Of a stretch of 64,000 nt of DNA, positions 53,834-63,712 are shown in pieces; positions within the stretch are counted from its first letter, which is position 1, and every line of letters begins with the position of its first letter. Under the pieces are notes generated by a model that had not been told where the DNA came from, made no database searches, and was given only the letters and a program-made list of their open reading frames with translations. A program made the position numbers and the translations under genes. The stretch comes from Spirosoma oryzae (GTDB lineage Bacteria; Bacteroidota; Bacteroidia; Cytophagales; Spirosomataceae): assembly GCF_003002825.1 (NCBI RefSeq), contig NZ_PVTE01000021.1, forward strand, positions 33,078-97,077, given 5' to 3'.

Positions 53834-54900
53834 CAATCCTTATAAATCATCACCGCGCTGCTGCCGTCGGCTTTGATGTAGCCGCGATACATGCCCGCTG
53901 AATTGAATGGCATGGCTATGTTTCCTTTTCGGTCCAGGGCAATAACGCCCCCTTCGCCCCCACGTTCGACCAGTTTTTTCATCACGACTTCGTCGGCAGC
54001 CTGTTGAACCGATAAACCTTTGTATTCCATCAGGGCCGAAATATCGTAACCGACCACCGACCGGATAAAGTATTCGCCGTGGCCCGTTGCCGATACCGCG
54101 CAGGTGGCGTTGTTGGCATAGGTACCCGCGCCAATGATGGGCGCATCGCCTACCCGGCCGTATCGTTTGTTAGTCATACCACCCGTCGATGTACCCGCTG
54201 CCAGATTTCCGGCCTGATCGAGCGCGACGCAGCCGACCGTGCCAAATTTCTTACCTTCCGTAAAAATCTGCTCATCGAGCAGTGAGCCGGTTTTGCGGGT
54301 TGTGTCGGGTTTAGCCTTGGACTTTGCCGGTTTCTCATTGTGGTCCAGCTCGACTGTTTCTTCTTTCAGGGCTTTCTGTAAACCCTGCCAACGTGCTTCC
54401 GTATAGAAATACGACGGGTCGACAATCGTCATGCCCTGGGCTTTGGCAAACGCTTCCGCACCGGGGCCGATCATCATCACGTGTTCCGACTTATCCATCA
54501 CCCGCCGGGCCGTGCTGATTGGATTCCGAATCGTGGTAACGCCCGCGATGGAGCCCGCTTTCAGTGTTTTACCGTCCATCACGGCCGCGTCCATCTCGTT
54601 CTTTCCCTCATGGGTGAACACTGCCCCTTTGCCCGCATTGAACAAGGGCGAATCTTCCATCACCCGAATTGTCGCTTCGACGGCGTCCATGCTGCTGCCA
54701 CCTTTTTTCAGGATAGCGTAGCCCGTTTGCAGCGCCTGATTCAGCACCGTCCGGTACGCCTTTTCTTTCTCAGGCGTCATGTTTTGCCGGGTAATCGTAC
54801 CGGCTCCGCCATGAATCACCAACGTGATTGGACCGTGGTCCTGCGCCTGTGTCATAAAAGCTGCTGCGCTGAGGAGCGCCGTAAGGAGTAGTGTTTTCAT
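53833..54900 (-). CDS. Isoaspartyl peptidase / L-asparaginase (Ntn hydrolase)
   Basis: 355 residues with a signal peptide (MKTLLLTALLSAAAFMTQAQ). The autocleavage threonine is in KFGTVGCVALDQAGNLAAGT, which becomes the new N-terminus. STGGMTNKRYGRVGDAPIIG and the upstream GAVFTHEGKNEMDAAVMDG are typical. A charged linker (KPAKSKAKPDTTRKTGS) precedes the cleavage site. It removes isoaspartyl residues or hydrolyses asparagine in the periplasm. Catalytic residues look intact. Confidence 0.93.
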   Translation of the reverse strand: MKTLLLTALLSAAAFMTQAQDHGPITLVIHGGAGTITRQNMTPEKEKAYRTVLNQALQTGYAILKKGGSSMDAVEATIRVMEDSPLFNAGKGAVFTHEGKNEMDAAVMDGKTLKAGSIAGVTTIRNPISTARRVMDKSEHVMMIGPGAEAFAKAQGMTIVDPSYFYTEARWQGLQKALKEETVELDHNEKPAKSKAKPDTTRKTGSLLDEQIFTEGKKFGTVGCVALDQAGNLAAGTSTGGMTNKRYGRVGDAPIIGAGTYANNATCAVSATGHGEYFIRSVVGYDISALMEYKGLSVQQAADEVVMKKLVERGGEGGVIALDRKGNIAMPFNSAGMYRGYIKADGSSAVMIYKD

Positions 54901-54913
54901 CAGGTAGATTTGG

Positions 54914-55423
54914 TTAGGTGGTCCAGGTGTTCTGCGCCCGCATGACCCGCTCGATCAGATCCCGAACGGCACCATCGCCCCCGTTGCGTGGAGAGATGTA
55001 CTGACAGATGGCGATGAGTTCGGGCGATGCGTCGGCCGGGCAGCTGCTGAGTAGATCGCGTTGCAGGATTGGCAGATCGGGCAGGTCGTCGCCCATGTAT
55101 ACGATTTCGGCTTCGTTGAGTTTGTCGCGGCTAATGTAGCCGAGGTAGGCGTTCAGCTTCTGCCCGTCGGGGCCACCCATGAAAATGTCGTTCACCCCCA
55201 ATGTCATCAACCACTTACGGACACCCTCGGAGTTGGCCGAGGAAACAATACCGACCCGATAGCCTGCTTTGATCGCGTGCGCAATGGCATAGCTGTCTTT
55301 TATGTTGAAGGTTCGATAGGTGTCGCCCGACTCCGGGAGGTAAACGCGCCCGTCGGTAAAAACGCCATCGACGTCGAAAATAAAGGTTTTGATTTGCGCG
55401 AAACGGTCAATAGATACAGGCAT
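54914..55423 (-). CDS. kdsC: 3-deoxy-D-manno-octulosonate 8-phosphate phosphatase
   Basis: 169 residues from the ATG at 55423 (MPVSIDRFAQIKTFIFDVDG); the TTG at 55444 would add a hydrophobic head not seen in the family. HAD motif I is D17-x-D19 (FDVDGVFTDG). NIKDSYAIAHAIKAGYRVGI and VSSANSEGVRKWLM follow, then VYMGDDLPDLPI. It removes phosphate from KDO8P in LPS inner-core synthesis and normally forms a tetramer. 13 bases after iaaA-type gene on the same strand. Confidence 0.93.
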   Translation of the reverse strand: MPVSIDRFAQIKTFIFDVDGVFTDGRVYLPESGDTYRTFNIKDSYAIAHAIKAGYRVGIVSSANSEGVRKWLMTLGVNDIFMGGPDGQKLNAYLGYISRDKLNEAEIVYMGDDLPDLPILQRDLLSSCPADASPELIAICQYISPRNGGDGAVRDLIERVMRAQNTWTT

Positions 55424-55506
55424 AAAAACAAAGATAGGTAGCAAGGTGATACAATGAACCAGCCGGCATCATGTGCGCTGTCATCCAAAAGACTACCCTA
55501 TTTCAG

Positions 55507-55514
55507 TACATTTG
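55507..55514 (+). promoter_or_regulatory. Putative -7 element of the rRNA methyltransferase gene
   Basis: TACATTTG ends four bases before the ATG at 55519. If used, the mRNA would be nearly leaderless. No matching upstream TTG, so it may be chance. Confidence 0.3.
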
Positions 55515-55518
55515 TTTA

Positions 55519-56895
55519 ATGAATACACTGACACTGCCCCCCGCGTTTGCCAACCAGATGAACGCACAACTGGGCGCAGATTTTCCGCTCTTCGTTGATG
55601 CGTTAGCCAGTCCGACACCGGTAAGCATTCGTGTCAATCCGAGAAAACAAGCCCTCGATACAACCAACCTGGACCGGGTACCCTGGTGTCCCGAAGGCTT
55701 CTACCTGCCCGAACGGCCCAACTTCACCGTTGATCCCCTGTTTCAGGCGGGGGGCTATTACGTGCAGGAAGCGTCGTCGATGTTGCTCAGCGAAACCATT
55801 CGACAGACGGCGAATCTCGCTCGTCCGCTGCGGGTACTCGACCTCTGCGGAGCACCCGGCGGAAAAAGCACGTTGCTGGCGTCGATGCTGACGCCCGACA
55901 GCCTGCTGATTTGCAATGAAGTAATTCGTAGCCGGGTGTCGGTGCTGCGGCAAAACATCGACAAGTGGGGCTACCCAAACGTGGTTGTTAGCAATCATGA
56001 CCCGGAGGACCTGACGAATCTGTCGGGCTATTTCGACATTATTTTGGTCGACGCGCCCTGCTCGGGTGAAGGCTTGTTTCGGAAAGATCCCGAAGCCGTC
56101 GACGAGTGGTCGGAAGCTAACGTCGACCTGTGCGCGGCCCGGCAAAAGCGCATCCTGGCCGCTGCTGCTCCGCTGCTCGATACGGGTGGGCTGCTCATCT
56201 ACAGCACCTGTACCTATAATACGCAGGAGAATGACGACAACATGCGGTATCTGGCCACCAACGGCTTTAAAAACAGACCACTCGACTTACCCGCCGACTG
56301 GCAAATCGTAGAAAAACGCGTGGATGGCGCAGTAGGCTATCAGTGTTACCCGCACCGGGTGAAAGGCGAAGGCTTTTTTATCAGCGTGTTCGAAAAGACA
56401 AGCTTCACGGCTGCCGTTAAGCTCAACGCCCGGACGTTTCGAAGTATCCGGGCCCTGCGTCCGCGCGAAACGGCTTCGGTATCGGCCTGGCTTCAACACC
56501 CAAAGGCCTTTTCGTACTGGGAAAAGCCCAATGGCGACGTGATGGCCCTGCCGACGGCACTGGAAAAGACCTTTCTGTTTCTCGACAGCGCCATTCACAG
56601 CAAAGGGTTCGGTATTGAGCTGGGCCAATTCAAAGGAACCGATTTCATACCGTCACATACCTTAGCCCTCAGTACGGCTATCCGGTCTGATTTACCGGGT
56701 GTCGAACTGAGTCTGGAAGAGGCACTCCGGTATTTCAAGAAGGAAAATCTGGTACTCGATCAACCGGTGAAGGGTTGGCAACTGGCCCGTTTCGGCGGAC
56801 TGAATCTAGGCTGGATGAAAGGCGTCGGGCAGCGGGTCAACAATTACCTGCCCAAAGACTGGCGCATCCGTATGGACATTCGCGAATACATATGA
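55519..56895 (+). CDS. rsmF: 16S rRNA m5C methyltransferase (RsmF/YebU-like)
   Basis: 458 residues from the ATG at 55519. The SAM site is VLDLCGAPGGKST. The two catalytic cysteines are in LVDAPCSGEGLFRKD and IYSTCTYNTQENDDN. The C-terminal third (about 300-458) is the extra domain of the RsmF group, as in YebU. Modifies a ribosomal cytosine; the exact position is not readable. The stop overlaps the next start (ATATGA), so the genes are coupled. Confidence 0.85.
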   Translation: MNTLTLPPAFANQMNAQLGADFPLFVDALASPTPVSIRVNPRKQALDTTNLDRVPWCPEGFYLPERPNFTVDPLFQAGGYYVQEASSMLLSETIRQTANLARPLRVLDLCGAPGGKSTLLASMLTPDSLLICNEVIRSRVSVLRQNIDKWGYPNVVVSNHDPEDLTNLSGYFDIILVDAPCSGEGLFRKDPEAVDEWSEANVDLCAARQKRILAAAAPLLDTGGLLIYSTCTYNTQENDDNMRYLATNGFKNRPLDLPADWQIVEKRVDGAVGYQCYPHRVKGEGFFISVFEKTSFTAAVKLNARTFRSIRALRPRETASVSAWLQHPKAFSYWEKPNGDVMALPTALEKTFLFLDSAIHSKGFGIELGQFKGTDFIPSHTLALSTAIRSDLPGVELSLEEALRYFKKENLVLDQPVKGWQLARFGGLNLGWMKGVGQRVNNYLPKDWRIRMDIREYI

Positions 56896-57899
56896 AACGC
56901 ATACTGCTGATTGCCGGGCTGGTACTGGCCGTGCTGGCCGTCGGATATGTAGCCGGGCCGAGGACGCATTTCGATTCGATCAAGAACACGCGTATCGCTA
57001 TGAAAACAGATCTGGTCGAACTGGAGCGTGAACTGGCGGAGTCGGAGCAAAAAGCAAACCTGCGCCCCGACAATGAAGCTCGCATCGTCTGGGCCGACAG
57101 TACGAAGAAGCAGAAAACGCCCTACAGCTTCGTCTATATCCCCGGCTTTACGGCTAGCTGGGCCGAGGGTGATCCCGTTCATCGGCAGCTTGCCCATCGC
57201 TTCGGCGGTAATCTATACCTGGCTCGTACCTGTGAACACGGGCTGAACTCCCCCGACGCATTGAAAGGGATGGCGCCGGCCTGTTACGCGGAATCGGCAG
57301 AACGAGCACTGGCGGTCGGGAAAGCACTGGGCGAAAACGTCGTTGTGATCGGTACCTCGGCTGGCGGCATGCTGTCGCTGTATCTGGCCGCTCATCACCC
57401 CGAAATTGCCGGACTGATTCTGTATTCGCCTTGTATTGCCACGCGAAATCCGGCGCTGAAACTGGCCACGAAGCCGTGGGGCGCACAGATCATGCGGCAA
57501 GTGTTTCCGGACGATCATGTCGTTATCGATACCTACAAACCCGACCGCGCGCAGCATTGGCTGACAACCTACCACACGAACGGGCTGGTTACACTGCAAA
57601 CCATGCTCGACGAATGGATGACGCCCGAACAGTTCGCCAAAGTGAAGCAGCCGCTGTTTATGGCGTATTACTACCGCGACGAGGCCAATCAGGACCCAAC
57701 GGTGTCGGTACCGGCGATGCTGACGATGTTCGACGAACTGGGAACGCCCGCCAGTCAGAAGGAAAAAGTGGCTATGCCGAACGCGAATCACCACGTCATT
57801 GCGTCCCATTTTACGTCGGATGATGTGGCGGGCGTCTACCGGGCAACGGCTGGATTTATCGAGCGCGTGCTGCACCTGCCTGTCGTAAACGCACAGTAA
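56892..57899 (+). CDS. Alpha/beta hydrolase, membrane-anchored or exported
   Basis: 335 residues from the ATG at 56892. One N-terminal hydrophobic segment (LLIAGLVLAVLAVGYVAG) and no cleavage site, so probably anchored. The nucleophile elbow is VVIGTSAGGMLSLYLAAHHP; the last His is in MPNANHHVIASH. FVYIPGFTASW is the oxyanion strand. Looks like a carboxylesterase/lipase-like enzyme. Substrate unknown. Confidence 0.8.
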   Translation: MKRILLIAGLVLAVLAVGYVAGPRTHFDSIKNTRIAMKTDLVELERELAESEQKANLRPDNEARIVWADSTKKQKTPYSFVYIPGFTASWAEGDPVHRQLAHRFGGNLYLARTCEHGLNSPDALKGMAPACYAESAERALAVGKALGENVVVIGTSAGGMLSLYLAAHHPEIAGLILYSPCIATRNPALKLATKPWGAQIMRQVFPDDHVVIDTYKPDRAQHWLTTYHTNGLVTLQTMLDEWMTPEQFAKVKQPLFMAYYYRDEANQDPTVSVPAMLTMFDELGTPASQKEKVAMPNANHHVIASHFTSDDVAGVYRATAGFIERVLHLPVVNAQ

Positions 57900-57968
57900 T
57901 CAGACGGATGGCGTGACTTTCCTCAAAAAAGCGGCATCTTTGCCGGATAAATTGTGCAAGAGCAAGGT

Positions 57969-58781
57969 ATGGCTTACGGATTACTGAAAGGAAAACGCGG
58001 CATCATCTCGGGTGCCCTCGACGAGAAATCAATTGCGTGGAAAGTGGCCCTGAAAGCAAAGGAAGAAGGCGCTACGTTTACGCTGACCAATGCGCCTATC
58101 GCTATGCGGATGGGGGCTATCAAGCAACTGGCCGAGCAGTGCGAAGCGGAGATCATTCCCGCCGACGCTACCTCGACGGAAGACCTGGAAAACCTGTTCA
58201 CCAAATCGCAGGACGTACTGGGCGGTAAGGTCGACTTCGTGCTGCACTCGATCGGCATGAGCCCTAACATCCGGAAAGGCAAACCGTACACCGATCTGAA
58301 TTACGACTGGTACAAGCAGAGCGTTGATATTTCGGCGATGTCGTTCCACAAAATGATGCAGACGGCCTACAAGCTTGACGCGATCAACGAATGGGGGTCG
58401 ATCGTCGCGCTGACGTACATGGCAGCACAGCGGACGTTCTCGTTCTACGGTGACATGGCCGATGCAAAAGCTGCGCTGGAGTCGATTGCCCGCAGCTTCG
58501 GCTATCACTATGGTAAATTCCGGAACGTACGCGTCAACACCGTATCGCAGTCGCCGACGCCAACGACGGCAGGTGGTGGCATCGGTGGTTTCGATCGGTT
58601 CTACGAGTTCGCGGAGAAAATGGCTCCGCTTGGCAACGCAACGGCCGATCAATGTGCTGATTACGTAATGACGCTTTTCTCGGATTACACCCGCATGGTG
58701 ACGATGCAGAACCTCTTCCACGACGGCGGTTTCTCGATGACCGGTGTATCGGAAGAACTGATGGAGATGCTGAAAATGTAA
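57969..58781 (+). CDS. fabI: Enoyl-[acyl-carrier-protein] reductase (NADH)
   Basis: 270 residues from the ATG at 57969 (MAYGLLKGKRGIISGALDEK); a GTG 15 bases earlier is possible but the conserved sequence begins after it. Cofactor loop GALDEKSIAWKVA, FVLHSIGMSP, catalytic Tyr/Lys in FSFYGDMADAKAALE. Last step of each fatty-acid elongation round. CATCTTTG (57935-57942) resembles the -7 element with one mismatch. Strong terminator downstream. Confidence 0.96.
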   Translation: MAYGLLKGKRGIISGALDEKSIAWKVALKAKEEGATFTLTNAPIAMRMGAIKQLAEQCEAEIIPADATSTEDLENLFTKSQDVLGGKVDFVLHSIGMSPNIRKGKPYTDLNYDWYKQSVDISAMSFHKMMQTAYKLDAINEWGSIVALTYMAAQRTFSFYGDMADAKAALESIARSFGYHYGKFRNVRVNTVSQSPTPTTAGGGIGGFDRFYEFAEKMAPLGNATADQCADYVMTLFSDYTRMVTMQNLFHDGGFSMTGVSEELMEMLKM

Positions 58782-58811
58782 TGAGTCGCTGATGTACAGC
58801 GTCTATAAACG

Positions 58812-58855
58812 AAGAGCGAGTCCGGAAACACACTGTTTCCGGACTCGCTCTTTTT
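58812..58855 (+). terminator. Terminator after fabI
   Basis: 19-base perfect arms at 58812-58830 and 58834-58852 (AAGAGCGAGTCCGGAAACA) with a three-base loop, then TTT. It also lies downstream of the sbcC stop on the other strand. Confidence 0.88.
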
Positions 58856-58866
58856 ATGAATGCAGG

Positions 58867-61800
58867 CTACAGTTCGACAATCGCGACCCGGCTGTTGCCG
58901 TCGTTTCCTTTCTCGATCTGAATCTGTACACTGATGCGCTCCTTGATCTCGTGGCGGTGCGAAATGATACCGATCGTTTTCTGACTGTCCTGCTGAAGTT
59001 TTTCGAGCATCGCTACTGCCATGTCCAGCGACTCCGGGTCCAGCGTACCGAAACCTTCGTCAATGAACAGACTGTCGATCTGAATATTCTGGGACGCCAG
59101 ATCGGATAGGGCCAATGCGAGCCCCAGACTAAGCGTGAACGTTTCGCCCCCCGACAGGCTGGTCACCGTACGTTCTGCCCCGCCCTGATACTGATCCAGC
59201 ACAAAGAGTTCGTCTTGCCCATCGCGTGGTTTCAGAATCAGATACCGGTCCGACAGGTCGCGCAGGCGTCGGTTGGCCAGGCCGATCAATTGCGACAGGG
59301 TAAGCCCCTGGGCAAAACGACTGTACTCATCCCCCCGGGCACTACCAATGAGCCGGTTCAGTTCACGCCAGGGCATGGCTGCCTCATCCAGCTTTTTCAA
59401 CTCGCCAAGCAGGGTTTTGTGCCGCTTATGTTCCGTCGCGTCGGTGTCGAGCGCCTGTTTGATCTTGCCGAGTTGCTCCGTCTGCTGCCGTAATTCCTTA
59501 TCGCGTTCATTGATGAGTTGCCGTATCTGATCAGATGGCAGTTCGGTTTGGCGGTCTTTCAGCAGCGTTTGTCGGCGCTGATCGGCATCCGTGCGTTTGG
59601 TCGTCAGTTGTGTTGCTTCGTCGGCGAGGTGCTGTTTTTCGTCCTGCAATCGGCGAAGTGTGGTTGAATCGAGTAGTTGTTGCCGCGCTGTCTGTACGTC
59701 GGTCAGCCCCCGGCTTTGCAGCATGGGTTGAAGCTGACCGTGAAGCTCGGTAACCCGCTGTTTACTGGTTGCCAGCGCCGTGCTGGCTTTTTGTCGTAGT
59801 TCTTCCTGTATTGATAAATCAGACCGAACCGTAGTGAACCGGTTTATCAACTGATCACATACGGCTTTGACATCGTTACCCGTAAACAACTGATCACGCT
59901 CCTCTGTCAGTCGTTCTATCTGATGTTGCGTTATGTGAAGATCGGCTAGATCGTTAGTAAGTTGCCGCAGTACCTTGTCCTGTTCCCACAGCGAAAGCAA
60001 GGTCGTTAGATCCTCCCGCTGTACGTGTATGTGCTGTTGCTGACTGGTCAGAAACTCCGGCTGCATGTTCTCATCGAGGTCCAGTGCAGTCAGTTCCTGA
60101 GCGATTGTGTATCGATTGTCTTTGTATTCATCACGCAGGGTGAGCCGTTGCTTATCGAGACTCTTCTGTGTCGACTCTGCCTGAATGATCGCTTTGTTTA
60201 ATTGCTCACTGGCAGTCCGTTTTGTTTTCACATCAGCCTGTACGAGCTGAATTTCGACTTCGATCAATCCCGATCGCTGAATGTATTGGTGCGCGTACGG
60301 GTGGTGTGTTGCGCCACAAAGCGGACAGGCTTCTCCGGCTACCAGACTTTTCCGTAACTCGTCCAGATTGGCCTCCCGCGCCAGTTTGATCTTCTGCGCA
60401 TCCAGTTCCTTTTGTTTTGCCTCCAGTACGCTCAGTTCGTCGAGAAGCTTATCAAGCGCCGGTCGTTGGTCGTCAATCGTCTGTTGGTATTCATCGACTT
60501 GCTTCTTCAGATTCAGTCCTTCCGCCAATCGCTTCTGCTGGTCTTTCTGTAGTTGAATCAGCCGCTCCAGCTTTTTTTCCTGATCGATAATCCGTTCGAT
60601 CTCGTGCTGAACGTGTTCAGGGGTTTCCAGGATCGCATACTCCTCTTCGAGTTTTACCAGCCGCTCCCCGATCAACCGTTTTCGCTCGCTGACCTGCTCA
60701 TCCATTGCAATCGGATTGTCGAGCCGCAGCGATTTAAACCATTTGTCGGTTGCCTGCTTGATGGTGTGCGACAGGCGTTGCTGCGGTACATTGGCGTTTT
60801 TCCGCTCCTGATCGATCTGCTGGGTCAACGACAATACCCGGTCCCGGAAACTGGTGATCATAGCCGGTAGAGTATACTCCGTCAGGGTTGGCTGCTGCGT
60901 TAGCTGGCGCGCTGTTGTCAGAACAGCCTCCAGCCCGTTGCGCAAAGTAATGATTGCCTGTTCGGCACCTTGATGCTCGGCTTGGGCTCCCTGTACTGTG
61001 CTTTCGGCGTGGCCCAGATCGCTAAATAATTCGGTAAGGTCAGCAACGTGGCTGTGCCGTTCGAGTCGTTCGGCGTTGGGCGCAAAGCAAAGTTGTCTAT
61101 CGGCGATGTCCTGCTGTTTCCTGGTCAGCCGGGCGATATCCTGTTCAAGTACTTCCTGCTGTTCGACCCGCTTGGCTTCGTCCCGGTAGACGATCAGTTC
61201 GTTGGTTAGAGTCGTCAGGCGTGCATCGATTGACTGTTTTGTCGCCTTGAGTTCGTTTAGCTGATCTGTAGTAAGCAGCTGCACCAGTTCGACGGCTTGC
61301 TGCTTCTCGCGAAGGCTTTCTTCGTATAGCTTGTTCTGCGCGTGCGCCCGCTGACTAAGTCGCCGGTAGATGTCCGTACCGGTGATCTGCTCAAGCAACT
61401 TACTACGCTCCCCGGCCGAGGCTCGCAGAAACTTGTCGAACGCCCCCTGCGCCAGCACCATCGACCGAATGAACTGCTCATAGGTCAGGCCAATCTTGGT
61501 GGTGTTGAAACCCGGTACCTCGCGTTTTTTCTCGGTGAGTAGCTTGCCATCTGGTAACTCGGCGACTTCCATTTCGTAGTCGTTCCAGTTACCGTTGCGG
61601 TTTTTGTTGATCGACCAGCGCGACCGGTACGCTTGCCCATTCAGCTCGTACTCAACTTCGGCGTAGGCATCGGTCTTTGGCTCGATGGCCGACCGTTGAT
61701 TAATGATTAACCCTTCAGCCAGCAAACGATCTTTCGATAAGCCCCGACCATCGTGGTCCATAATACGGGGTACCCGGTTGAACAGGGCCAGCGTCATCAC

Positions 61801-61947
61801 GTCCAGCAGAGTCGATTTTCCCGCGCCGGTCGACCCGGAGATAATAAACAGGCCCGTTTTGCCCAGAACGCCGTCGGTGAATACAATCGGCGGGTGTTCG
61901 CCGTAAAACGAGTTGATGTTCTTGAAGCGGATCTGACGAATTTTCAT
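58867..61947 (-). CDS. sbcC: Nuclease subunit SbcC (SMC-like ATPase)
   Basis: 1026 residues. Walker A is SGSTGAGKSTLLD near residue 40. Two long coiled coils flank the zinc hook CPLC (C541, C544, in GEACPLCGATHHPYA). The C-terminal ABC part has SLSGGETFTLSLGLALALSD and SLFIDEGFGTLDPESL. With SbcD it opens hairpins and clears DNA ends, and it attacks long palindromes. The abundance of long inverted repeats in this window is notable given that activity. Lies 14 bases after sbcD. Confidence 0.95.
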   Translation of the reverse strand: MKIRQIRFKNINSFYGEHPPIVFTDGVLGKTGLFIISGSTGAGKSTLLDVMTLALFNRVPRIMDHDGRGLSKDRLLAEGLIINQRSAIEPKTDAYAEVEYELNGQAYRSRWSINKNRNGNWNDYEMEVAELPDGKLLTEKKREVPGFNTTKIGLTYEQFIRSMVLAQGAFDKFLRASAGERSKLLEQITGTDIYRRLSQRAHAQNKLYEESLREKQQAVELVQLLTTDQLNELKATKQSIDARLTTLTNELIVYRDEAKRVEQQEVLEQDIARLTRKQQDIADRQLCFAPNAERLERHSHVADLTELFSDLGHAESTVQGAQAEHQGAEQAIITLRNGLEAVLTTARQLTQQPTLTEYTLPAMITSFRDRVLSLTQQIDQERKNANVPQQRLSHTIKQATDKWFKSLRLDNPIAMDEQVSERKRLIGERLVKLEEEYAILETPEHVQHEIERIIDQEKKLERLIQLQKDQQKRLAEGLNLKKQVDEYQQTIDDQRPALDKLLDELSVLEAKQKELDAQKIKLAREANLDELRKSLVAGEACPLCGATHHPYAHQYIQRSGLIEVEIQLVQADVKTKRTASEQLNKAIIQAESTQKSLDKQRLTLRDEYKDNRYTIAQELTALDLDENMQPEFLTSQQQHIHVQREDLTTLLSLWEQDKVLRQLTNDLADLHITQHQIERLTEERDQLFTGNDVKAVCDQLINRFTTVRSDLSIQEELRQKASTALATSKQRVTELHGQLQPMLQSRGLTDVQTARQQLLDSTTLRRLQDEKQHLADEATQLTTKRTDADQRRQTLLKDRQTELPSDQIRQLINERDKELRQQTEQLGKIKQALDTDATEHKRHKTLLGELKKLDEAAMPWRELNRLIGSARGDEYSRFAQGLTLSQLIGLANRRLRDLSDRYLILKPRDGQDELFVLDQYQGGAERTVTSLSGGETFTLSLGLALALSDLASQNIQIDSLFIDEGFGTLDPESLDMAVAMLEKLQQDSQKTIGIISHRHEIKERISVQIQIEKGNDGNSRVAIVEL

Positions 61948-61961
61948 AGAGCGGTCGGTAG

Positions 61962-63182
61962 TCAGTGCTCGACCAACTGGTATAATTCTTTGTAAGTATC
62001 AATCAGGGTTGCCCGGAGCGAATCGTCGATGGTCGATGCCTCCAGCCGGCGGTCAAAAACGTCCAGATACGAAAGATCCTGAAGCTGTGTGTCAATCGCA
62101 TACAGCGAGTCCAGTCCCTGAAGCTTATTACGGAAGGTTAGCCGCGCTTTCGCAATACGGAAGGGTGCTTCGGTAAAATCACGCGGCAATTGCTCAAAAT
62201 GAATGCGGGTTGCCAGGCTTTCACGCTCTTCTTCTACGAGTATTTCCACCAGCATTGGCAGCGTACCCGCCGATTCAAGCGCTGATAGCTTCTCCCGAAC
62301 GTCATCCAGCGTACCGGTCACCTGACGCAGCGTACGGAAACGGGGAACGAGAATAGGGGCTATGCTAGTCAATACACCATCTTCGAGCAGTACTTCCAGC
62401 ACCTGATGCTGATTGTCACGTTCGCCAAAGCTAAGCGGAATGGGTGAGCCACTATACCGAATGGAATCACCAGACCCGACACGTTGAGGAACGTGAATGT
62501 GACCTAGTGCAACATAATCGAAGCCCGCCGGGAAATGCTCCGAAGCAAACGCAGCCTGACCCCCTACAGCGTGAATTTCCCGTTCACTCTCCGACACAGA
62601 AGCCCCATGTACATATAAGTGTCCCATCGCCAGCACCGGCACACCCTTATATAATTCGTTGCAATGATCTGCCAGCTTGCCGTAGTGCGTACGAATACCC
62701 ATCCGAATCGCATCAATACGGTCGTCGTATGATTGACCAGCGATAGACCGACGCAGGTCACCATCACGCAGGAAAGGAACAGCACCAATAATTAAGTCAG
62801 TCGAGTTATGATGCAAGCGAATGACTTCTTGTAAGCAATCACCACTCGTGCAACCAACCACATGAATGTTGAGGTGACGAAGCAGATCCCGTGGCGCGTT
62901 GAGCTTACTCGACGAATCATGGTTCCCACCCGTAATGATCACTTGACAGTTTAGAGGCATCAGACGGGTTAGAAACTGATAGTACAGTTGCATAGACCCA
63001 TCATTCGGATTCGTCGAGTCAAAAACATCACCCGCAACCAGCAATACGTCGATTTGTCGCTGCTCGACAATGTCAATCAGCCAGTCAAGAAATAGCTCGT
63101 GGTCATCTAACAGCTCATGCCGATAGAGCCGTTTGCCCAAATGCCAATCGGCCGTATGTAATATTCGTACTGAATTTGCCAC
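61962..63182 (-). CDS. sbcD: Nuclease subunit SbcD (metallophosphoesterase)
   Basis: 406 residues. Phosphoesterase motifs: HTADWHLGK near the start, DVLLVAGDVFDSTNP, ITGGNHDS and VALGHIHVPQ. No ATG lies before the conserved start, so a GTG at 63182 (nine codons after a TTG at 63209) is the most plausible initiation codon; an ATG nearby is out of frame and stops at once. Nuclease partner of SbcC. The upstream 37 bases before the rRNA promoter region hold no clear promoter. Confidence 0.92.
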   Translation of the reverse strand: MANSVRILHTADWHLGKRLYRHELLDDHELFLDWLIDIVEQRQIDVLLVAGDVFDSTNPNDGSMQLYYQFLTRLMPLNCQVIITGGNHDSSSKLNAPRDLLRHLNIHVVGCTSGDCLQEVIRLHHNSTDLIIGAVPFLRDGDLRRSIAGQSYDDRIDAIRMGIRTHYGKLADHCNELYKGVPVLAMGHLYVHGASVSESEREIHAVGGQAAFASEHFPAGFDYVALGHIHVPQRVGSGDSIRYSGSPIPLSFGERDNQHQVLEVLLEDGVLTSIAPILVPRFRTLRQVTGTLDDVREKLSALESAGTLPMLVEILVEEERESLATRIHFEQLPRDFTEAPFRIAKARLTFRNKLQGLDSLYAIDTQLQDLSYLDVFDRRLEASTIDDSLRATLIDTYKELYQLVEH

Positions 63183-63209
63183 TACACGCTTTCCATTTAC
63201 ACTACGCAA

Positions 63210-63405
63210 TATACCTTATTACTACGGGAAGCGATCAACGGAAAGCCGGAAAGATGGCCCGTTGTAGGGGGAAACTGGCCATTCTGAGGAGGGTATCGCG
63301 TAACAAGCGAAAAAGTTTGAAAAATTTATGGATGGGTAATGGGTAGTTAATCAGTCACTTATCGTTTTGTTAGGCTGGCTTATCCAACTTTTTTTGGAAC
63401 AGGGC
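63210..63405. other. Intergenic, upstream of the rRNA promoters
   Basis: About 200 bases between sbcD and the rRNA promoters. AT-rich at its end (63304-63395, including GTTTGAAAAATTTATGG). It may hold an upstream activating stretch. I see no gene or RNA structure in it. Confidence 0.4.
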
Positions 63406-63437
63406 TTGACAAGGGTCGCTTTTTCGCCCTACCTTTG
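63406..63437 (+). promoter_or_regulatory. rrn promoter 1
   Basis: TTGACA (63406-63411), 18 bases, TACCTTTG (63430-63437), followed by CACTCCCAAAC. A strong Bacteroidota promoter. Confidence 0.88.
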
Positions 63438-63569
63438 CACTCCCAAACGACGGGAACAGCCCACTGATCAACGAGTAAATCACTCACTATCAGCGGGTTG
63501 AACAACATAAAAGTCCAGACGCATCGACGGTCAGCCCACCAGGCTCCGAAAATAAATTTGAACTTTTAC

Positions 63570-63600
63570 TTGACATCGAAAAACAAAGTCACTACCTTTG
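63570..63600 (+). promoter_or_regulatory. rrn promoter 2
   Basis: TTGACA (63570-63575), 17 bases, TACCTTTG (63593-63600), again followed by CACTCCCAAAT. Preceded by GAAAATAAATTTG as in promoter 3, which suggests promoters 2 and 3 arose by tandem duplication. Confidence 0.88.
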
Positions 63601-63712
63601 CACTCCCAAATACAGGAACGCAGCTGACAAAACAAGCTTAACCCCTTGCCAGTCAGTCGGTTAACGGTCAAACAGTCGCCAAACGGATCGAAAAATAAAT
63701 TTGGCAAAATGC

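Noticed and set aside
58867..63182. SbcCD as part of a defence island
   Set aside because: It has the normal two-gene housekeeping layout and no defence genes adjoin it.
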